The notes below the pieces were generated by a model. The model was not told the origin of the DNA. It ran no database searches and worked only from the letters and a program-made list of their open reading frames with translations. A DNA stretch of 64,000 nucleotides, taken from assembly GCF_900090295.1 (NCBI RefSeq), contig NZ_LT607753.1, positions 2,728,001 to 2,792,000 on the forward strand. The letters run 5' to 3'. Within the stretch, counting starts at the first letter, position 1. Each line of letters opens with the position of its first letter. The DNA comes from Micromonospora coxensis (lineage in GTDB: Bacteria; Actinomycetota; Actinomycetes; Mycobacteriales; Micromonosporaceae). The translations under genes and the position numbers were made by a program. Below, piece after piece: positions 1 through 6,737 of this stretch.

Positions 1-1
1 G

Positions 2-862
2 TACGGCGCGGAGCTGACCGGCCGGACCGCCGTCGGGCTGCACCCGCTGAGCCACCCGCTGGTGCACGAGCGGGACGCGTACGCGGTGCTCGGTGGCCTG
101 CGCGCGGTGCCCACCACCACGGCGGCCCGTAATCCGACGGCGCAGGAGGTGGCCGCCCTCGACGAGCCGGTCGGCACCCTGCTGCTGGAGCTGCCGCTGC
201 GCGACGCCGGTTTCGTGCTGCCCGACTGGGACGAGCTGGTAGCCACGGTGGCGGCGGCCCGGGCGGCCGGCGCCCGGGTGCACGTCGACGGGGCACGGCT
301 GTGGGAGTCGGTGCCGCACCTCGGGCATCCGGCGGCGGCGGTCGCCGCGCTGGCCGACAGCGTCTACGTCTCGTTCTACAAGTCCCTCGGCGGCATCTCC
401 GGCGCGGCGCTCGCCGGGGACGAGGCGCTGGCCCGGTACGCCCGCGCGTGGCGGCACCGCTACGGCGGGACGGTCTTCCAGCAGTGGCCGGTCGCCCTGG
501 CGGCGCTCGACGGCCTCACCGACGAACTGCCCCGGCTCGCCGGGTACGTGGCGCACGCCCGGACGGTCGCCGAGGCGCTGGCGGCGCTGCCCGGGGCGCG
601 GGTCTTCCCCACGCCCCCGCACACCCATCAGTTCCGGATCTGGTTGCCGCACCCGGCGGACGTGCTCAACGCCGCCACCCTCGCCCTCGCCGAGCAGGAG
701 CGGGCCTGGTTCGTCGGGAACTGGCAGGAGACCGAGGTGCCGGGTCTGTCCATGGCCGAGGTGACGGTGGCCGGCCCGGCCCTGGAGTTCGACCCCGGGC
801 AGGTCGTCGAGCTGGGCGAGCGGTTCCTGCGCCGCGTCGCGTCCGCCGCCCGGCCGGGCTGA
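2..862 (+). CDS. Threonine aldolase / beta-eliminating lyase family protein, 5' end cut by window
   Basis: The reading frame is open from base 2, so the true start lies outside the window; about 286 codons are visible. The product looks like a PLP-dependent fold-type I enzyme of the threonine aldolase/beta-eliminating lyase family, which cleaves threonine or allo-threonine to glycine and acetaldehyde. The stretch HVDGARLWES (around 275-310) fits the conserved Asp-Gly-Ala-Arg cofactor region, and SFYKSLGG (around 372) carries the likely PLP-binding lysine. The C-terminal small domain is present and the frame ends cleanly at TGA, followed by a hairpin. The exact substrate cannot be read from sequence; a related PLP lyase is the main alternative. 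Confidence 0.8.
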   Translation, partial: YGAELTGRTAVGLHPLSHPLVHERDAYAVLGGLRAVPTTTAARNPTAQEVAALDEPVGTLLLELPLRDAGFVLPDWDELVATVAAARAAGARVHVDGARLWESVPHLGHPAAAVAALADSVYVSFYKSLGGISGAALAGDEALARYARAWRHRYGGTVFQQWPVALAALDGLTDELPRLAGYVAHARTVAEALAALPGARVFPTPPHTHQFRIWLPHPADVLNAATLALAEQERAWFVGNWQETEVPGLSMAEVTVAGPALEFDPGQVVELGERFLRRVASAARPG

Positions 863-872
863 CCCTGCCGGG

Positions 873-900
873 GGCACCCGCCTCGACCCATCCGGGTGCC
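873..900 (+). terminator. Hairpin terminator after the aldolase gene
   Basis: GGCACCCG (873-880) and CGGGTGCC (893-900) form a perfect 8-bp stem with a 12-nt loop, ten bases after the stop codon. There is no U-tract, as is usual for actinobacterial terminators. Confidence 0.55.
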
Positions 901-1056
901 GCAGCGCCGCCGTCGACGACAGCGAGGCGGCACAGATCCGGCGCGGTCGGACGCCCCGGCCCGGCTGACCCCGGGTCCGGCCTCGGCACCGACCAGATCG
1001 GCGGGCACGGCGCCGGGCGCCGCGTACCGGGACGGGTGCGGGTACCGGAGACAGGC

Positions 1057-1091
1057 GTCGGCCCGGACCGCCGGTGGCGATCCGGGCCGAC
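1057..1091 (-). terminator. Hairpin terminator after glmM
   Basis: GTCGGCCCGGA (1057-1067) pairs with TCCGGGCCGAC (1081-1091), an 11-bp stem ten bases beyond the glmM stop codon on the minus strand. The rest of 901-1100 holds no gene I can support. Confidence 0.6.
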
Positions 1092-1100
1092 GGAGAGCTG

Positions 1101-2456
1101 TCAGGCGGTCGGGCTCGCCACCCGGACCTGCTCGGCGATCCGCTCGGCCACCGACCGGGCGGTCGGCTCGGTGGCGGCCTCGACCATCACCCGTACCAGC
1201 GGCTCGGTGCCGGAGGGGCGCAGCAGCACCCGGCCGGTCTCGCCCAGCTCGGCCTCGGCCCGTTCGACCTCGGCGCGGACGGCGGGGGCGGCCGCGCCGA
1301 CGGTACGATCGCCGACCGGCACGTTGATCAGCACCTGCGGCAGCTTGGTGACCACCGAGGCCAGCTCGGCCAGCGACTTGCCGGTGTGCGCCATCCGCGC
1401 CATCAGGTGCAGCCCGGTGAGCACCCCGTCGCCGGTGGTCGCGTACGCCGGCATGACGATGTGGCCGCTCTGCTCGCCGCCGAGGGCGAGGCCGGAGGCG
1501 CGCAGCTCCTCCAGGACGTACCGGTCACCGACCTTGGTCTCGATCAGCCGGATGCCCTGCGCGGACATCGCCAGCCGCAGGCCGAGGTTGCTCATCACGG
1601 TCGCGACCAGGGTGTCCTGGGTGAGGGTGCCGGCCTCCCGCATGGCGAGGGCGAGGATCGCCATCACCTGGTCGCCGTCGACCTCGTCGCCGTCGGCGGT
1701 CACCGCCACGCACCGGTCGGCGTCGCCGTCGTGCGCGATGCCCAGGTGGGCGCCGTGCTCCACCACGGCGGCGCGCAGCGCGTCGATGTGGTTGGAGCCG
1801 CAGTCGTCGTTGATGTTGAGCCCGTCCGGCTCGGCGTAGATGGCGACCACCTCGGCGCCCGCCTCCCGGTACGCCACCGGCGCCACCTCGGCCGCCGCGC
1901 CGTTGGCGCAGTCGACCACCACCTTGATCCCGTCCAGCCGGTGCCCGACGGTGCCGACGAGGTGCTGCACGTAGTGGTCCGCGCCGTCGAGCAGGTCGTG
2001 GACGCGGCCGACACCGGCGCCGATCGGACGGTCCCAGGCGGTGGTGGCGTTCGCCTCGACCGCCGCCTCGATCCGCATCTCGATCTCGTCGGGCAGCTTG
2101 TGGCCCCCGGCGGCGAAGAGCTTGATGCCGTTGTCCGGCATCGGGTTGTGCGAGGCGGAGAGCATGACGCCCAGGTCGGCCTTGGCCTCGGCGGTCAGGA
2201 ACGCCACCGCCGGGGTGGGCAGCACCCCGACCCGGACCACGTTGGCCCCGGCGCTGGTGAGCCCGGCGACCACGGCCGCCTCCAGCATCTCGCCGCTGGC
2301 CCGGGTGTCCCGGCCGACCACGGCCAGCGGGGGATGGCTCTTGTCCGACTCGGCGAGCGTGTGCGCGGCGGCCACCGCCACCGCGAGCGCCAACTCGGGG
2401 GTGAGATCCGCGTTCGCCCGCCCGCGTACGCCGTCCGTGCCGAACAACCGGCCCAT
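1101..2456 (-). CDS. glmM: Phosphoglucosamine mutase GlmM
   Basis: Interconverts glucosamine-6-phosphate and glucosamine-1-phosphate in the cytosol, feeding UDP-GlcNAc for peptidoglycan. The 451-residue protein begins [12 protein letters not shown], the classic family N-terminus. The phosphoserine loop SASHNP puts the active serine at about residue 102, a DGDADR metal-binding loop lies in the third domain, and [11 protein letters not shown] is the C-terminal phosphate-binding motif. The start at 2456 was chosen over an upstream in-frame ATG because GGAGG lies about nine bases before it and homologues begin here. It follows rplM-rpsI in the same direction but is separated from them by a strong hairpin. 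Confidence 0.96.
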   Translation of the reverse strand: MGRLFGTDGVRGRANADLTPELALAVAVAAAHTLAESDKSHPPLAVVGRDTRASGEMLEAAVVAGLTSAGANVVRVGVLPTPAVAFLTAEAKADLGVMLSASHNPMPDNGIKLFAAGGHKLPDEIEMRIEAAVEANATTAWDRPIGAGVGRVHDLLDGADHYVQHLVGTVGHRLDGIKVVVDCANGAAAEVAPVAYREAGAEVVAIYAEPDGLNINDDCGSNHIDALRAAVVEHGAHLGIAHDGDADRCVAVTADGDEVDGDQVMAILALAMREAGTLTQDTLVATVMSNLGLRLAMSAQGIRLIETKVGDRYVLEELRASGLALGGEQSGHIVMPAYATTGDGVLTGLHLMARMAHTGKSLAELASVVTKLPQVLINVPVGDRTVGAAAPAVRAEVERAEAELGETGRVLLRPSGTEPLVRVMVEAATEPTARSVAERIAEQVRVASPTA

Positions 2457-2493
2457 ACCCGCCAACCTCCGATGAAACGGTCCCAGGGAAACA

Positions 2494-2544
2494 ACGAACG
2501 GCCGGGCCACCTCCCGTCGAGGGGAGGCGGACCCGGCCGTTCGT
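2494..2544 (-). terminator. Strong hairpin between rpsI and glmM
   Basis: ACGAACGGCCGGG at 2494-2506 pairs with its complement at 2532-2544 (13 bp), and an inner CCTCCC/GGGGAGG pairing extends the structure. It lies 26 bases after rpsI and 38 bases before glmM on the minus strand, so it probably ends or attenuates the rplM-rpsI transcript. Confidence 0.7.
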
Positions 2545-2569
2545 CAGAAGTACAACGTGTCGCTGAAGG

Positions 2570-3034
2570 TCAGCGCTTCGAGTACTGAGGAGCCTTACGG
2601 GCCTTCTTGAGGCCGTACTTCTTGCTCTCCTTGACCCGGGCGTCACGGGTCAGGAAGCCGGCCTTCTTCAGGGCCGGGCGGTCGTCCGGCTCGCTCACGA
2701 TGAGCGCCCGGGCGATGGCGAGCCGCAGCGCGCCGGCCTGGCCGGTGGTGCCGCCGCCCCGCAGGTTGGCGATGACGTCGAACGCCTCGGGCTTCTCGGC
2801 GGTGACCAGCGGGTCCTTGATGAGCTGCTGGTGCACCTTGCTCGGGAAGTATGCCTCGAGGTCACGGCCGTTGCAGGTGATCTTGCCGCTGCCGGGGACG
2901 ATGCGCACCCGGACGATGGCCTCCTTGCGGCGGCCCACGGTCTGGATCGGCCGGTCACCACGAGGCGCGCGGGCGACGGGCGCCGGCGCCTCGGTGGCCT
3001 CGGGGGCGACCTCGGTCTCGGTGATGTCGGTCAT
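2570..3034 (-). CDS. rpsI: 30S ribosomal protein S9
   Basis: Component of the 30S head whose C-terminal tail reaches the P-site tRNA. The 154-residue product has a non-conserved acidic N-terminal extension (about 35 residues, rich in Glu, Ala and Pro), then the family core from [14 protein letters not shown] and the signature [19 protein letters not shown], and ends in the basic KAPQYSKR tail. The start at 3034 follows a GAAGGA ribosome-binding site; an in-frame upstream ATG at 3058 would overlap rplM. It lies 20 bases after rplM, the usual rplM-rpsI operon. Confidence 0.97.
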   Translation of the reverse strand: MTDITETEVAPEATEAPAPVARAPRGDRPIQTVGRRKEAIVRVRIVPGSGKITCNGRDLEAYFPSKVHQQLIKDPLVTAEKPEAFDVIANLRGGGTTGQAGALRLAIARALIVSEPDDRPALKKAGFLTRDARVKESKKYGLKKARKAPQYSKR

Positions 3035-3054
3035 GCTGTTTCCTTCGCCCGCGC

Positions 3055-3498
3055 TCACTGCGCGATCTGCTTGATCTCGAACGGCACCGGCTGCTGCGCG
3101 CCGTGCGGGTGCTCGGCACCGGCGTAGACCTTCAGCTTCTTGATCAGCTGACGGCCGAGCTTGTTGTGCGGGAGCATGCCCTTCACGGCCAGCTCGATGG
3201 CCCGCTCGGGGCGCTTGGTCAGCAGCTCGTCGTAGCCGACCCGCTTCAGACCACCCGGGTAACCGGAGTGGCGGTAGGCGATCTTCTGCTGGCGCTTGTT
3301 GCCGGTCAGCGCGACCTTGCCCGCGTTCACGATGACGACGAAGTCGCCCGTGTCGACGTGCGGCGCGAAAGTCGGCTTGTGCTTACCACGCAGCAGCGTG
3401 GCGGCGTGGGTCGCGAGGCGGCCCAGCACGACATCAGAGGCGTCGATAACGTGCCACTGACGCTCGATCTCACCCGGCTTCGGGCTGTACGTACGCAC
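3055..3498 (-). CDS. rplM: 50S ribosomal protein L13
   Basis: Early-assembly 50S protein. From the GTG at 3498 the product is 147 residues, normal for the family, starting [20 protein letters not shown] and containing [19 protein letters not shown] and the [12 protein letters not shown] motif. The longer frame to 3585 is rejected because its first 29 residues are not conserved and an AAGG site precedes the GTG. First gene of the rplM-rpsI unit, with a good promoter about 115 bases upstream. Confidence 0.97.
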   Translation of the reverse strand: MRTYSPKPGEIERQWHVIDASDVVLGRLATHAATLLRGKHKPTFAPHVDTGDFVVIVNAGKVALTGNKRQQKIAYRHSGYPGGLKRVGYDELLTKRPERAIELAVKGMLPHNKLGRQLIKKLKVYAGAEHPHGAQQPVPFEIKQIAQ

Positions 3499-3613
3499 AG
3501 GTCTACCTTGTCTCGTCGTCGGTCTGGGGTCGCGCGCCGAGGTGACCAGGCGCGCACGAACGACCAAGCGTACCTGATGCGGCACGCCTCTGAATGTCGT
3601 ACAACAGCAGGCA

Positions 3614-3643
3614 ACGATACCCGCCGCCCCGCCGGCAGGTCAA
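3614..3643 (-). promoter_or_regulatory. Promoter of rplM-rpsI
   Basis: On the minus strand, -35 TTGACC (3638-3643) and -10 TATCGT (3614-3619) are separated by 18 bases, a good sigma-70/HrdB-type match. The -35 lies inside a 14-bp block (3635-3648) that recurs exactly around the rpsL promoter -35 at 63886-63899. Confidence 0.65.
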
Positions 3644-3689
3644 AACGGGGGGTCACCCAGCGTGGCCTGCGGCGGGACGATGAGCCAGA

Positions 3690-5072
3690 TCACACGCCGG
3701 CCAGCCGGCGCGGCCCCGGCCGCAGGTACACCGCCCAGGTGAGGCCGAAGCAGAGCGCGTACCAGCCGATGAAGGCGACGTAGGCGGCGTCGGCGTTGCC
3801 GGAGGTCAGGAACGACTGCCGGAAGGCCACGTTGACCAGCACCCCGCCGGACGCCCCGACCGCCCCGGCGATGCCGATCAGCGAGCCGGAGAGGCGGCGG
3901 GCCCGCCGCTCGGCGGCCTCCACGTCACCGGTCAGCTCCCCCTCGGTGACCGCCCGGGCCCGGAAGATCGCCGGGATCATCTTGTAGGTCGACCCGTTGC
4001 CGATCCCGGAGAAGACGAAGAGCGACATGAAGCCGGTGAGGTAGAGCGGGAAGGACCGCTCCCGCGCCGCGTACAGCACCAGGCTGGCGCCGATCGCCAT
4101 GCCGACGAAGTTCCAGAAGGTCACCCGGGCCCCGCCGAGCCGGTCGGCGAGCTGGCCGCCGACCGGGCGGATCAGCGAGCCGATCAGCGGGCCGAGGAAG
4201 GTCAGCCAGGCGGCGTCGACGGGGGTCGGGAAGCGGTCGGCGAACTGGAGCTGGAGCACCTGCCCGAAGGCGAAGCCGAACCCGATGAACGAGCCGAAGG
4301 TGCCGATGTAGAGCAGCGACATCACCCAGGTGTGCGGCTCGCGGGCGGCCTCGCGCAGCGCGCCCGGCTCGTTGCGGGCGTTCGGGAGGTTGTCCAGCCA
4401 GCGCGCCGAGGCCAGCGCGGCCAGCACGATCAGCGGCAGGTAGACCGCCGGCACCAACCGGGGGTACGCGGCCCCGGCGGTGGCCAGCACCGCCAGCCCG
4501 ACGAGCTGCACCGCCGGTACGCCGAGGTTGCCGCCGCCCGCGTTGAGCCCCAGCGCCCGGCCCTTGAGCCGCTCCGGGAAGAAGAGGTTGATGTTGGCCA
4601 TGGAGGAGGCGAAGTTGCCGCCGCCGACGCCGGTCAGGCAGGCCAGCACCATCAGCGTGGTGTACGACACGCCCGGTTCCAGCAGGATCGTCATCGGCAC
4701 CGCCGGCAGCAGCAGCATCAGGGCGCTGACGATCGTCCAGTTCCGCCCGCCGAAGCGCGCCACGGCGAGGGTGTACGGCAGCCGCAGCACCGCCCCCAGC
4801 GCGGCCGGCACGGCAGTGAGCAGGAACTTGCCCGCCGGGTCGATGCCGTACGCGGGCCCCAGGAAGAGCACCGTGACCGACCAGAGGCTCCACACGGAGA
4901 ACCCGACGTGCTCGGCGAAGATCGAGACCCAGAGGTTGCGCCGGGCGATCCGGGCGCCGGTCGTCCGCCAGAAGGTGGGGTCCTCGGGTCGCCAGTCGGT
5001 GATCCGGCGCCCGCCCCCGGCGGTGGTCGCCGGTTCGGCGGTGACTGTTGTCGTGCTGGCCAGCGTACTCAC
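3690..5072 (-). CDS. narK: Nitrate/nitrite transporter NarK (MFS, NNP family)
   Basis: Probable plasma-membrane nitrate importer or nitrate/nitrite antiporter supplying the reductases encoded nearby. The 460-residue protein has about 12 hydrophobic segments after a roughly 45-residue soluble N-terminus. It carries nitrate-signature glycine stretches, GVGGGNFASSMANINLFFP near the middle of the first half and FSGIGNGSTYKMIP in the second. The GTG at 5072 is preferred because GGAGGAG lies about six bases upstream; the open frame extends to 5270 but its extra 66 residues are low-complexity and Arg-rich. Transcribed away from the nas/nir genes; a GlnR-like box lies just upstream. Confidence 0.9.
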   Translation of the reverse strand: MSTLASTTTVTAEPATTAGGGRRITDWRPEDPTFWRTTGARIARRNLWVSIFAEHVGFSVWSLWSVTVLFLGPAYGIDPAGKFLLTAVPAALGAVLRLPYTLAVARFGGRNWTIVSALMLLLPAVPMTILLEPGVSYTTLMVLACLTGVGGGNFASSMANINLFFPERLKGRALGLNAGGGNLGVPAVQLVGLAVLATAGAAYPRLVPAVYLPLIVLAALASARWLDNLPNARNEPGALREAAREPHTWVMSLLYIGTFGSFIGFGFAFGQVLQLQFADRFPTPVDAAWLTFLGPLIGSLIRPVGGQLADRLGGARVTFWNFVGMAIGASLVLYAARERSFPLYLTGFMSLFVFSGIGNGSTYKMIPAIFRARAVTEGELTGDVEAAERRARRLSGSLIGIAGAVGASGGVLVNVAFRQSFLTSGNADAAYVAFIGWYALCFGLTWAVYLRPGPRRLAGV

Positions 5073-5120
5073 GGCGGCTCCTCCTCGTCGGTGTGACGAG
5101 CAGGACGCTAGGAACGGCCG

Positions 5121-5158
5121 GTTACGGCGGGAGTCCCGTCCGGAGTCGTTCCGGAAAC
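5121..5158. promoter_or_regulatory. Putative GlnR box upstream of narK
   Basis: Reading the plus strand, GTTAC-n6-AGTCC-n6-GAGTC-n6-GAAAC has the exact 11-bp phasing of the actinobacterial GlnR site (gTnAc-n6-GaAAc repeated). The first and last half-elements are perfect and the middle two are poor. It lies 49 bases before the narK start. GlnR control of narK is known in other actinobacteria; here it is inferred. Confidence 0.5.
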
Positions 5159-5197
5159 GGGGATCGCACGTCCGCCGCCCAGCGGTGGTGAGACGCC

Positions 5198-5491
5198 TCA
5201 GAGCTGCTGGAGGATGCGCAACGCCCGCCCCACCCGCTGCATGGTCTCGGTGTCGGCGACGTCCACGCACTCACTGAACCACTTCTTCATCGGCGAGGAG
5301 ATTCGGTCGGGCATCACCACGTACCCGCCCATCCGCACCGCGAGCGGGGAGTCGCGCAGCAGCGCCTCCTCCACCACCTCGGCCACGATCACGATCGGCA
5401 CGTCGGTGGAGTTGTAGACGTCGGAGCTGATCACCAGCCCGAGCCGCTCCCGGGCCCCCTCGATCCGCCAGATCTCACCCCTACGCAGCAC
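5198..5491 (-). CDS. MazF/PemK-like toxin of a type II toxin-antitoxin pair
   Basis: The 97-residue protein starts LRRGEIWRIE and continues GLVISSDVYN, the N-terminal pattern of the MazF/PemK/CcdB-like beta-barrel fold, whose members cut mRNA at short sites. It overlaps the upstream small gene by 11 bases, the usual translationally coupled antitoxin-toxin order. Cleavage specificity cannot be predicted. The Arg and Ser/Thr positions expected of an active RNase are only partly recognisable, so activity is an inference from family and context. Confidence 0.7.
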   Translation of the reverse strand: MLRRGEIWRIEGARERLGLVISSDVYNSTDVPIVIVAEVVEEALLRDSPLAVRMGGYVVMPDRISSPMKKWFSECVDVADTETMQRVGRALRILQQL

Positions 5492-5738
5492 GCGGACGCC
5501 CGCCGAAGAGCGCGTCGTCGACCATCGCGACCTCCCGCGCGTCGGCGAGCGCGGCGGACTCCAGGTCGAGCCCGGCCCGGCCGACCGCCTCGGCGTGCGC
5601 GGTGAAGACCTCGCGCAGCGCCTTCTCCCGGGCAGCCTGGTCCATCCACGCGGAGAGGCTCAGCCCCTCGCGTTTCGCGAACCGGCGCGCCTCCTCGATC
5701 GTCTCGTCGGAGAACGACAGGGTCACCTTGGCAGTCAT
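5481..5738 (-). CDS. Antitoxin partner, probably ribbon-helix-helix type
   Basis: An 85-residue protein beginning MTAKVTLSFSDETIEEARRF, a beta-strand followed by helices as in ribbon-helix-helix (CopG/MazE-like) antitoxins; the C-terminal half is Ala- and acid-rich and would wrap the toxin. The start at 5738 is chosen for homologue-like length; an in-frame ATG at 5768 is possible because neither has a clear ribosome-binding site. Overlaps the toxin gene by 11 bases, indicating co-translation. Likely represses its own promoter through the N-terminal domain, as is typical. Confidence 0.65.
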   Translation of the reverse strand: MTAKVTLSFSDETIEEARRFAKREGLSLSAWMDQAAREKALREVFTAHAEAVGRAGLDLESAALADAREVAMVDDALFGGRPRAA

Positions 5739-5894
5739 GCGGCTGAGACTACCCACCGGTACGACCATCAGTCATCCCTCGATGCGTCCCTCGAGAAATC
5801 CCCCAGTCGACGCCGTGCGGCGGGTCGCGGCATCAGGTGCCGGGGACACCGCGACACACCGCAAATGGTGCGGCCGAGCTGGGGCGGATGTCCG

Positions 5895-6590
5895 TCACGG
5901 ACGGCGGCCGCCGAAGACGGCGAAGCGCCACGCCTTGAAGTAGCAGTCGACCTCGACCAGGCCCGCCTCGGCCAGCCAGCGGCACTGCTCCCCCACCGAG
6001 GCCGGCCGGTCGTGCCGCATCCGCTCCCGGGCGGCGGCGATCTCGGCGGCGTCCGAGCCGAGCGCGGTGGCCTGCGCGACCCACACCTCGTCGTAGCGGC
6101 GGTCCAGCTCCGGGGTGGGGCCGGCCACCTGTTCGGCGTTGACGAAGACCCCGCCCGGCGCGAGGGCGCGCGCCACCCGCCGGCAGAGCGCCTGCTTGGC
6201 GTCGTCGTCGAGGTGGTGCACGGCCAGGGCGGAGACCACCGCGTCGTACCGGCCGACGGGGAGCGGGTCGGTCAGGTCGCCGACCACCGTCGCGTGCGGC
6301 ACGCCCCGGGCGGCGAGGCCGTCGGCGGCGACCGCGAGCATCCGCGGCGCGCCGTCGAGCAGGGTCACCCGGACCCCGGGGACGGTCGCGGCGAGCAGCA
6401 GGGAGAGCAGCCCGGTGCCCGCGCCCAGGTCCAGCACCTCGGGGGTACGACCCTCGGCGAGCGCCGCGCGCAACGGCGGGGCGGCCACCTCGACCGCGGT
6501 GCCGTAGAAGTCGTCGAAGCAGGGCACCAGACGCCGTCTGGCCTGGTCGTAGCTGCCCGCCACCGCGTCGAAGGCCGCCGTCACGCTCAT
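5895..6590 (-). CDS. Class I SAM-dependent methyltransferase
   Basis: A 231-residue protein with the SAM-binding motif I VLDLGAGTGLLSLLLA near residue 50, an acidic residue ending the next strand (TLLDGAP), and DAVVSALAVHHLDD as the post-motif region, matching small-molecule methyltransferases of the UbiE/Methyltransf_25 type. Substrate unknown. AGGAGG sits seven bases before the ATG. Transcribed divergently from the nitrate reductase gene; an inverted repeat (6607-6624) lies between a candidate -10 (TAGAAT, 6625-6630) and the ribosome-binding site, so a repressor may control it. Confidence 0.8.
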   Translation of the reverse strand: MSVTAAFDAVAGSYDQARRRLVPCFDDFYGTAVEVAAPPLRAALAEGRTPEVLDLGAGTGLLSLLLAATVPGVRVTLLDGAPRMLAVAADGLAARGVPHATVVGDLTDPLPVGRYDAVVSALAVHHLDDDAKQALCRRVARALAPGGVFVNAEQVAGPTPELDRRYDEVWVAQATALGSDAAEIAAARERMRHDRPASVGEQCRWLAEAGLVEVDCYFKAWRFAVFGGRRP

Positions 6591-6606
6591 CGTCGCCTCC
6601 TAAATG

Positions 6607-6624
6607 ATGAGAAATCTGTCTCAT
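6607..6624. promoter_or_regulatory. Inverted repeat at the methyltransferase promoter
   Basis: ATGAGA (6607-6612), a 6-base spacer and TCTCAT (6619-6624) form a perfect dyad immediately downstream of a minus-strand -10-like TAGAAT. The position suits an operator blocking transcription of the methyltransferase gene. No regulator gene is adjacent. Confidence 0.4.
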
Positions 6625-6675
6625 ATTCTAGATCCTGCCGGCCGGTCACGTGCTCCCGTGCGGTGTGAGGCGCTC

Positions 6676-6713
6676 TTGACAGGGCCGAAACAAACGGGAC
6701 CCGGACCGGAAAC
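6676..6713. promoter_or_regulatory. GlnR box upstream of the nitrate/nitrite reductase operon
   Basis: TTGAC-n6-GAAAC-n6-GACCC-n6-GAAAC matches the two-repeat GlnR consensus with exact 6-base spacers. Both GAAAC elements are perfect and the first gTnAc element fits at all but one base. It ends 24 bases before the narB start. GlnR is the global nitrogen regulator that activates nas/nir genes in actinomycetes, so nitrogen-limitation control is likely. Confidence 0.75.
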
Positions 6714-6737
6714 CGCCCGGCGGCACGCTTCGGTGGC

